5,109 nt of DNA from Thermoanaerobaculales bacterium (lineage in GTDB: Bacteria > Acidobacteriota > Thermoanaerobaculia > Thermoanaerobaculales > Sulfomarinibacteraceae). Below, piece by piece: positions 1-5,109 of this stretch. The notes beneath the pieces were generated by a model, which saw only the letters and a list, made by a program, of their open reading frames with translations, was not told where the DNA came from and ran no database searches. The stretch's first letter is position 1. Every line of letters begins with the position of its first letter. The stretch covers positions 1 to 5,109 of the forward strand of contig JALOKS010000256.1 of NCBI GenBank assembly GCA_025456385.1. The letters are read 5' to 3'. The position numbers and the translations under genes were made by a program.

Positions 1-2169
1 GCGCAGCGCCTCGAGCAGCGTCGGCTCCTGGAAGACCGTCAGGAGCTGGGTCGCGTGCTCCGCAATCTTCAGCGAGTCCCACATCAGACCGTAGAAGAGG
101 ATGCTGAGCCGGGTCTTCGAGCGGTTGCTCTGGATGCGCGCGATCTGGTTCTGGTCGAGCTGGTTGACGAGCAGGTGGAATTCGCGGTTGGCGCGCGCGA
201 TCTCGTCGCAGTTCGGGCAGTCGCCCTGGCGCAGGGCCCGGGCCGCCTCCTCGAGAATCGACAGCACCCGGCCGCGCACCTGGTCGAGCTCGGCGATCTG
301 CTCGGGGAGCAGCCCGGAGTGGTGATTGGCGACGTGGAGGTGGGCGCGGACGACGATGTCGCGCATGCTCTCCGACATCTCCTGCAGCGAGCTCAGGGTC
401 GTCGAGTAGAGCTGGGTGACCTCGATCTCCGCCCACTGCATGAGGCGGAAGACCTTGAAGGTGTTGGCGGCGATGATGTTCGCCCAGTGCTGCAGGTTGC
501 GCTGGCCCTGGCGGGCGGAGTCGAGCCTGGTCAGGTTCTGCTCGAAGAGGCCGGTGAAGCCGTTGTCGAGAACCTTGGCGGCCTCGCGCAGGAAGTGCCC
601 GGCGTGCTCGAGGGTGATGGCGGCGGCGGCCTTCGAGTCCTTGATCTTGCGCAGGTTGAAGATCTCCGCCGATTGCTCCTCGGCCTCGCGGCGGCGGTGG
701 ACGCGGTGGGTGCGGTAGATGAGGGCGGCGGAGAGGGCGATGATCCCGAGCATCGCCGGGACCCCCGCGGTGAAGATCGCGGCCGCGAAGATGAAGGAGA
801 CCGTGAAGGCCATCATGGCGGTGAAGAACCAGCCGCCGATGACCGTCAGCACGGTGACGTAGGTGGTGGACAGCGGCAGCTTGAGCGAGGTCGCGAAGGA
901 GATCAGGGCACTCGACACCATGAGGTTGACCGCGGCGCGAACGAGGTCGAAGGACGGCACCTTGCCGTCGCGCGCCGGCGGCGGCCGAAAGGTGCTGCGG
1001 TCGAGGCGCCTCGCGGCCCAGCGCCGGGCCGAACCCGGCACGACTCTTCCGGCGGCCTCGAGGATGTTCGACACCAGGCGGACGATCGAGCGCGACAGTG
1101 CGTTCGATTCGAAGCGTTCGAAGCCCTCCTCCTGGCGCCCGAGCCGGACCTCGGTGCGGGTCACCGAGCGCGCCTTGCGCGACAACCACAGGGTCGCCAC
1201 CATGACCGCGCCGGCGCCGAGCAGAACGAGAGTGTTCCCCCGCACCGGCCCGCGCAGGGCTTCCATGGTGGCGGAGAGCGGGTCGGAGGAGGCCTGGGCG
1301 ATGGCGTAGGCCGAGAAGCCGGCGAGCGGCACGCCGATGAAGTTGACGAGGTCGTTGGCCGCGAAGGCCATGGCGAGGGCGAAGGTGCCGATGAGCACAA
1401 TCGGCTTGAGGATGTTGATCCGCGTCGTCAGCAGCAGGACCTGGAGGATCGCCGCCGAGACCGCGAAGGCGCCGCCGAAGAGCAGGCCGGTGTGGGTGTT
1501 GATCCAGACCACGGTTTCCGGGGCGAGGAAGGAGGCGCCCTTGGCCCCCTTGACGAGGATGAAGTAGGTGATGGCCGCCATCGCCAGACCGCCCCACAGC
1601 CCGCCCCAGCGGCGCAGGCGCCGCTCGTAGTCGAAGGTGAGGAGGAGGCGGCTCACGAGCTGGATGACGGCGCCGGCGACGAAGGCCACCGCCACCGAGA
1701 TCAGGATGCCGGAGATGATGGCGAGCGCCTTGGCGGTGTTGATGTAGCTGACGACCTCTCCGAGGCCCCGCCCCGCCTCCACGAGCTTGAACACGGAGAC
1801 GGCGACGGCGGCACCGAGGAGCTCGAACACGATCGACACGGTGGTCGAGGTCGGCAGACCATAGGTGTTGTAGAGATCGAGGAGCAGGATGTCGCAGAAC
1901 ATCACCGCTAAAAAGAGCATGATCAGCTCGGGCATGGTGAAGAACTGGGGGTGGAAGATGCCGCTGCGGGCGACCTCCATCATGCCCGAGGAGAAGGTCA
2001 CACCGGCGAGCATGCCGAGGCTGGCGACGATCATGATGACGTGCCGCGGCGCGACCCGCGAGCCCACCGCCGAGTTGAGGAAGTTCACGGCGTCGTTCGC
2101 GACGCCGACCACGAGGTCGGAGATCGCGAGCGCGAAGAGGATGACGAGTGCTATCAGAAAGAATTCCAT
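1..2169 (-). CDS. PHO4/PiT-family inorganic phosphate transporter with PhoU-like C-terminal region (3' end cut by window; probable internal deletion)
   Basis: Inner-membrane permease expected to import inorganic phosphate coupled to a cation. The frame is open for 723 codons from the ATG at 2169 to base 1, so the C-terminus is missing. The start is supported by the N-terminus (MEFFLIALVILFALAISDL), which matches how long Bacteroidota-type PiT proteins begin; a weak GAGAG Shine-Dalgarno lies just upstream. Both family signatures are present: GVANDAVNFLNSAVGS (residues 22-37) and AFAANDLVNFIGVPLAG (268-284), each with the conserved N-D pair. Each half also has its P-x-STT motif: LPTSTT (105-110) and LPLSTT (431-436). 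Hydrophobic segments lie near 2-22, 44-60, 82-98, 111-127, 145-168, 190-205, 225-241, 251-271, 313-329, 405-428 and 438-482. A soluble loop covers about 330-403. Residues about 490-723 are charged and helical, like PhoU/DUF47. Oddities: STTYVT (434-439) runs straight into VLTVIGGWF, where the family has about 25 more residues; a CPNC motif sits at 651-654; a rare TTA codon encodes residue 87. Confidence 0.93.
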   Translation of the reverse strand, partial: MEFFLIALVILFALAISDLVVGVANDAVNFLNSAVGSRVAPRHVIMIVASLGMLAGVTFSSGMMEVARSGIFHPQFFTMPELIMLFLAVMFCDILLLDLYNTYGLPTSTTVSIVFELLGAAVAVSVFKLVEAGRGLGEVVSYINTAKALAIISGILISVAVAFVAGAVIQLVSRLLLTFDYERRLRRWGGLWGGLAMAAITYFILVKGAKGASFLAPETVVWINTHTGLLFGGAFAVSAAILQVLLLTTRINILKPIVLIGTFALAMAFAANDLVNFIGVPLAGFSAYAIAQASSDPLSATMEALRGPVRGNTLVLLGAGAVMVATLWLSRKARSVTRTEVRLGRQEEGFERFESNALSRSIVRLVSNILEAAGRVVPGSARRWAARRLDRSTFRPPPARDGKVPSFDLVRAAVNLMVSSALISFATSLKLPLSTTYVTVLTVIGGWFFTAMMAFTVSFIFAAAIFTAGVPAMLGIIALSAALIYRTHRVHRRREAEEQSAEIFNLRKIKDSKAAAAITLEHAGHFLREAAKVLDNGFTGLFEQNLTRLDSARQGQRNLQHWANIIAANTFKVFRLMQWAEIEVTQLYSTTLSSLQEMSESMRDIVVRAHLHVANHHSGLLPEQIAELDQVRGRVLSILEEAARALRQGDCPNCDEIARANREFHLLVNQLDQNQIARIQSNRSKTRLSILFYGLMWDSLKIAEHATQLLTVFQEPTLLEALR

Positions 2170-2244
2170 CGGCCACTCTCACGCTGTTCTGCGTCGGTGA
2201 TCGTTGGGCCTCGGGGTCCGACAGACCCTGAGCCGCCTGCCACC

Positions 2245-2270
2245 TTAGTACAGCAATCCTTGAAACTCAA
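2245..2270 (-). promoter_or_regulatory. Candidate promoter of the phosphate-transporter gene
   Basis: This is the only AT-richer patch in the 264-base gap. On the minus strand it reads TTGAGT (2270-2265), a 14-base spacer, then TACTAA (2250-2245). Both hexamers resemble sigma-70 elements, but the spacer is shorter than the usual 16-18. It would give an untranslated leader of about 70 bases before the ATG at 2169. The short spacer is what activator-dependent promoters can show. The call is weak. Confidence 0.25.
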
Positions 2271-2310
2271 TTCTGCCGCGCCCGCCCGTCGCCGGCGCGC
2301 GCCGTCCGGC

Positions 2311-2332
2311 AAAACCGGCGGTGAGACCGCCG
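2311..2332 (-). terminator. Short hairpin followed by TTTT, candidate intrinsic terminator of the receptor gene
   Basis: On the minus strand CGGCGGT (2332-2326) and ACCGCCG (2322-2316) form a seven-pair GC-rich stem with loop CTC, followed by G and then TTTT (2314-2311). It sits about 100 bases past the receptor stop and before the candidate promoter of the phosphate gene, as expected for a boundary between two transcription units. The T run is short, and the same bases can instead fold as CCGG-TTTTG-CCGG, so confidence is moderate. Confidence 0.4.
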
Positions 2333-2359
2333 CCGCCAGCCTCCTCGCAGCGGGTTGAG

Positions 2360-2392
2360 GGCGCGTGAAGCCGGCGTGAAGCCGGCGTGAAG
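2360..2392 (-). repeat. Three direct repeats with 11-nt period, PHO-box-like
   Basis: Read on the minus strand, CTTCACGCCGG occurs at 2392-2382 and again at 2381-2371. A third copy, CTTCACGCGCC, follows at 2370-2360 and keeps the first eight bases. The spacing is exactly 11 nt, one helical turn, so each copy faces the same side of the DNA. Known PHO boxes bound by PhoB/PhoP regulators are tandem 11-nt units, and the Streptomyces consensus (about GTTCACCCGGC) shares the TTCAC core. The array lies about 190 bases upstream of a phosphate-transporter start. That is farther than usual for an activator box, and the candidate promoter seen is about 90 bases downstream of it. The repeat is certain; the regulatory role is inference. 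Confidence 0.5.
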
Positions 2393-2423
2393 CGGGGCGC
2401 GGCCGGCTCGGGCCGCACCCCGC
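2392..2423 (-). terminator. GC-rich hairpin just after the receptor stop codon
   Basis: A near-perfect inverted repeat begins 10 bases past the receptor stop. Bases 2392-2404 pair with 2411-2423 in 12 of 13 positions (single C/A mismatch at 2398/2417) around a six-base loop. It is not followed by a T run on the minus strand, so it is not a classical intrinsic terminator. It could act as a 3' mRNA-stabilising stem or as a terminator without a U-tract. The pairing is seen directly; the role is inferred. Confidence 0.5.
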
Positions 2424-2433
2424 GCAGAGTGGC

Positions 2434-5085
2434 TCAGAGCCGGAACTTGAGACCGAGGAGGCCCCACCAGGAGTAGTACTCCTCCTGAAGCGGCTGGTCG
2501 GCGGTGCCGACGTAGCGGCGGTAGCCCTCGTCGGTGAGGTTGTAGACCTGGGCGAAGACGGAGAGCTGGTCGGTGAGCCGGACCTGGGCCTGGACGTCGA
2601 GCTGGCTGCGCTCGTCCACCCACTCGTCCTCGCCGGCGTCGCCGCCCACCGCCTCGAGCCACTCGCCCTGAATGTTGTAGGAGAGAATGCCCGAGAAGAA
2701 GCCCTTTTCGTAGGAGAGGGCGATGTTGCCCACCTCCTCGGGCTGCCCCGGCAGCGGCGAATCGCCGTCGCGGCCGGGGATCGTGGCCTCGGAGTCGGTC
2801 CAGGTGTAGTTGAGGAAGATCCCGAAACCGCTCAGGAAACCGGGCGCCTTGCGGAACTGGTTCTGGTAGGCGAGCTCGAGTCCCCACAGGGTCGCGGCGT
2901 CGCCGTTGAGCGGCTGCGTCACCTCCCACACCTCGTCGCCGCGGATCTCCTCGAAGGTGGAGACGAAGATGTAGTCCTGGAGATCCTTGTAGAAGACCCC
3001 GGCGGAAACCACGCCGACGGTCGTGAAGAAGCGCTCGTACATCAGGTCCAGGTTCCATGCCGTGGTCGGGTCGAGGCCGGCGTTGCCGCGCTCGATCTCG
3101 TTGTCCTCGCGGATGATGAGGCTGCGCGGCACGACGTCCTCGTAGTTCGGCCGCGCGAGGCTGCGGGTGATCGCGGCGCGCAGGTTGGAGCGCTGGTCGA
3201 GCTGCACGCGGAGGTGGGCGTTGGGCAGGATCTCGCCGTAGCTGTTGCCGCCTGCGACCGGCGTCAGGGTTTCCTCGTCCGCGTCGAACTCGAAGGCCTC
3301 GTAGCTCACGTCCGAGTACTCGTAGCGGATGCCGGGGAGCAGCAGCACCGTGTCGGAGAGGTAGAGCTCGGTCATCGCGTAGGCCGCGTAGATGTCCTCG
3401 GTGGCGTCGAAGTCGGCGAGGTCCTCCTCGAGGTTCTTCTCGCCCTCGACGCCGGGGAGACCGAGGATCGCCGCCACGGCGTCGGGGTCGACGGCCGGAC
3501 CGGAGATGTACTGGTTCTGGACGATCGAGCCCTCGTGGTAGCCGGGGTCGATGAAGTCGCTGAAGACGAGATCCTCCTCGGACTCGTAGACGAAGACCTC
3601 GGTGTCGTTGCTCTTCTCGCCGCCGCGGAACTTGAGGCCGGCCTTCCAGAGGCCGCTGTCGAAGGCCTGCTGGAAGTCGACGCGGGCGGTGATGATGTTC
3701 TCCTCGGTGGAGTTGTCGTTGGTTTCGAGCTCGTCGAAGAGGTACTCGCCGAAGTCCTCGTTGAGCGCGTTGGGCTGGAACCACCCGCCTGCGAAGGCGG
3801 GCGCGAACTCGACGTCCTCCTGGACGAAGACCGGGTAGTTGGCCTTGGGTTCGGCCTCCTCGGCGTGGGCGTAGCTCAGCTTGTAGCTCAGCAGGGAGCC
3901 GTCGAAGGCATTCTCGCCCTCGAAGTAGGTGGTCCAGATCTGCTGCACCTCCTCGCGGTCCTTGAGCTCGCGCTCGAGCTCGCCGTCCTCGAGGTTGGAG
4001 ACCACGCGCCGCCGGTACTCCTGGTCGCCGAACTCGTTGAAGATGCCCTTGAAGCGGTAGACGCTCGCGTCGGTGGCGCGCCAGTCGAGGGCACCGACGA
4101 AGCCCTTGCGCTCGCGGGTGACGTTGTAGTCGCGGGTCTCGAACTCGAGGGGGGCGCCGTCCTCCCAGCTGTCGGCCTCGAAGTTCTCGGTGTTGCGCTC
4201 GATGTCGGTGTAGGAGGCCGACAGCAGCAGCCCGACGTCGCCGTCGGCGAAGCGCCCGCCCCAGGTCGCACCGGCCTGCACACCCCCACCGTCGCGGAGG
4301 TCGCCGTAGTAGCCGCCGAGGTTGGCGTTGAGCACCTGGTCCGCGGGCGCGTCCTTGAACTCGAGGTTGACGATGCCGCCGATGGCGTCGGCGTCCTGGT
4401 CCGGGGTCAGGGCCTTGGACACGACCATGGTCTCGAGGAGATCCGCCGGTACCACGTCGAGCGCGACCTGCCGGACGCCGCTCTCGGGCGCCGGAATCAC
4501 CTCGCCGTCGATCTGGGTGCGGTTGAGGTCCGCGGCGGTGCCGCGGATCTGCACGTAGCGCCCCTCGCCCTGGTCGCGCTGGATGAAGAGACCGGGCACC
4601 CGCTGGGTGGCCTCGGCGGCGTTGGTGTCGGGAAAGATCTCGATCTGCTCGGACGACACCACGTTGACGATGTTGGGCGCGTTCTTCTGCTCCGACAGGG
4701 CCTGCGCCTGGCCGCTCAAGATGGGGCTGCCCTCGACGGTGACGCTGCCTGCGAAGGGCGCGAGCTCCAGGGCCAGGTTCCCGGTCGCCGTCCCGCCCTC
4801 GCTGACCGTGACCGCGAGCGTGCGGTCCGCGAAGCCGAGGTGCCGGACCTCGATCTCCCGTTCGCCGGCCGGCACCGGGGCCAGGCGGTAGCGGCCGAGG
4901 CGGTCGGTGGTGGTCTCGACCCTGGTGCCGACGACGCTGACGTTCGCGCCTGGCACCGGGCCGCCGTCGGGCCCGACCACGGTCCCGGTGACCGTGCCGG
5001 TCGCCGCCGCCGCACTGCCGCCGGCGGCCATCACCAGGACCAGCGCCGCGCACAGATACACCGCTCCCGAATGCGTTCGGTTCAT
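2434..5085 (-). CDS. TonB-dependent outer-membrane receptor, TonB-Xanth-Caul (TIGR01782-like) type with N-terminal CarboxypepD_reg-like domain
   Basis: Outer-membrane active transporter powered by TonB-ExbBD; substrate unknown. The 883 residues form a complete receptor. A signal peptide covers about 1-27 (MNRTH, a hydrophobic core, then GGSAAAA). A carboxypeptidase-regulatory-like beta domain covers about 29-108 (GTVVGPDGGPVPGANVSVVG, DRLGRYRL). A possible TonB box is SVTVEGS (114-120). The plug, about 125-245, has the subfamily hallmarks: QKNAPNIVNVVSSEQI (133-148), FPDTNAAEATQRVPG (151-165), GRYVQIRG (175-182), IDGEVIP (192-198) and SKALTPDQDADAIGGIVNL (223-241). The barrel follows, about 250-883, with the typical RSLARPNYEDVVPR (641-654), GNAGLDPTTAWNLDLMYE (667-684) and GVFYKDLQDYI (696-706). 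Its presumed loops are rich in Asp and Glu. The last residue is Leu (KFRL), not the usual aromatic. The ATG at 5085 is fixed by the signal peptide and a strong ribosome site. This is not a SusC-type receptor and no SusD partner is visible. TIGR01782-type receptors are often linked to carbohydrate uptake; the neighbouring phosphate transporter hints at a phosphorus compound, but this is only inference. Confidence 0.95.
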   Translation of the reverse strand: MNRTHSGAVYLCAALVLVMAAGGSAAAATGTVTGTVVGPDGGPVPGANVSVVGTRVETTTDRLGRYRLAPVPAGEREIEVRHLGFADRTLAVTVSEGGTATGNLALELAPFAGSVTVEGSPILSGQAQALSEQKNAPNIVNVVSSEQIEIFPDTNAAEATQRVPGLFIQRDQGEGRYVQIRGTAADLNRTQIDGEVIPAPESGVRQVALDVVPADLLETMVVSKALTPDQDADAIGGIVNLEFKDAPADQVLNANLGGYYGDLRDGGGVQAGATWGGRFADGDVGLLLSASYTDIERNTENFEADSWEDGAPLEFETRDYNVTRERKGFVGALDWRATDASVYRFKGIFNEFGDQEYRRRVVSNLEDGELERELKDREEVQQIWTTYFEGENAFDGSLLSYKLSYAHAEEAEPKANYPVFVQEDVEFAPAFAGGWFQPNALNEDFGEYLFDELETNDNSTEENIITARVDFQQAFDSGLWKAGLKFRGGEKSNDTEVFVYESEEDLVFSDFIDPGYHEGSIVQNQYISGPAVDPDAVAAILGLPGVEGEKNLEEDLADFDATEDIYAAYAMTELYLSDTVLLLPGIRYEYSDVSYEAFEFDADEETLTPVAGGNSYGEILPNAHLRVQLDQRSNLRAAITRSLARPNYEDVVPRSLIIREDNEIERGNAGLDPTTAWNLDLMYERFFTTVGVVSAGVFYKDLQDYIFVSTFEEIRGDEVWEVTQPLNGDAATLWGLELAYQNQFRKAPGFLSGFGIFLNYTWTDSEATIPGRDGDSPLPGQPEEVGNIALSYEKGFFSGILSYNIQGEWLEAVGGDAGEDEWVDERSQLDVQAQVRLTDQLSVFAQVYNLTDEGYRRYVGTADQPLQEEYYSWWGLLGLKFRL

Positions 5086-5089
5086 GCTT

Positions 5090-5098
5090 CCTCCCTCC
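5090..5098 (-). promoter_or_regulatory. Strong (doubled) Shine-Dalgarno of the receptor gene
   Basis: On the minus strand the leader reads GGAGGGAGGAAGC directly before the ATG at 5085. It offers two overlapping GGAGG cores, 8 and 4 bases from the start codon. The farther one has optimal spacing. This confirms the start choice and suggests efficient translation. It contrasts with the weak GAGAG site in front of the phosphate-transporter gene. Only 11 bases of upstream sequence remain in the window, so the promoter is not visible. Confidence 0.8.
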
Positions 5099-5109
5099 AG
5101 ACTGCGGAT

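Noticed and set aside
1081..1125. Clustered TTCGAA/TTCGAT palindrome-like repeats
   Set aside because: They fall inside the transporter coding frame and are explained by the residues GFERFESN with preferred codons; no spacing or symmetry suggests a binding site.
55..1911. Long plus-strand open frame of 618 codons, opposite the phosphate transporter
   Set aside because: Its product is low-complexity (rich in Gly, Glu, Asp, Arg and His) with no recognisable domain. It lies antisense to a well-supported PiT gene, and in high-GC coding DNA such frames stay open by codon bias. The minus-strand reading shows both PiT signatures.
1861..1920. Possible antisense promoter or attenuator at the A-rich stretch gctaaaaag
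   Set aside because: It is a short local departure caused by TTT-TTA codons inside the transporter; no matching second promoter element or hairpin was seen.
2170..2433. Small gene or RNA in the intergenic gap
   Set aside because: No ATG occurs on the minus strand in the gap, and no tRNA-like or riboswitch-like fold was recognised beyond the two hairpins and the repeat array already listed.
2267..5053. Minus-strand open frame of 928 codons overlapping the receptor gene in another frame
   Set aside because: The product is Arg/Pro/Gly-rich without domain structure, whereas the shifted frame encodes a textbook TonB-dependent receptor with signal peptide and ribosome site. It is a codon-bias shadow.

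Overview
This 5.1 kb window has a high G+C content and strong G/C bias at third codon positions. It carries two genes, both on the minus strand. The outer-membrane receptor gene (5085 to 2434) comes first in the direction of transcription. A phosphate-transporter gene follows, starting at 2169 and running off the left edge of the window. The receptor means the host has a Gram-negative (diderm) envelope. High G+C, a TonB-dependent receptor with an N-terminal carboxypeptidase-regulatory-like domain, and a PiT transporter of the long type with a helical C-terminal extension would fit an Acidobacteriota-like or related lineage. This placement is an inference and is not decided by the sequence.

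Layout: 5086-5109 is the leader of the receptor gene and holds a very strong Shine-Dalgarno sequence. 2434-5085 is a complete 883-residue TonB-dependent receptor of the TonB-Xanth-Caul (TIGR01782-like) type: signal peptide, CarboxypepD_reg-like domain, plug, and 22-strand-type barrel. 2170-2433 is a 264-base non-coding gap. Read in the direction of transcription it contains a long GC-rich hairpin, three direct repeats with an exact 11-nt period, a short hairpin followed by four T residues (possible terminator), and a small AT-rich patch (possible promoter). 1-2169 is an inorganic phosphate transporter of the PHO4/PiT family with a PhoU/DUF47-like C-terminal region. Its stop codon lies outside the window.

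Two points stand out. First, the phosphate transporter appears to lack about 25 residues right after its second P-x-STT motif, in frame, as judged by its own internal symmetry and by the remembered family sequence. Second, the 11-nt repeats (CTTCACGCCGG on the minus strand) upstream of the phosphate gene resemble a PHO box in period and core, so phosphate-starvation control is a testable idea. If the receptor belongs to the same regulon, the pair could move a phosphorus source across the outer membrane and phosphate across the inner membrane. The receptor's substrate cannot be read from the sequence. No RNA gene, insertion sequence, CRISPR array or attachment site was seen, and I found no evidence of a wholly new multi-gene system.
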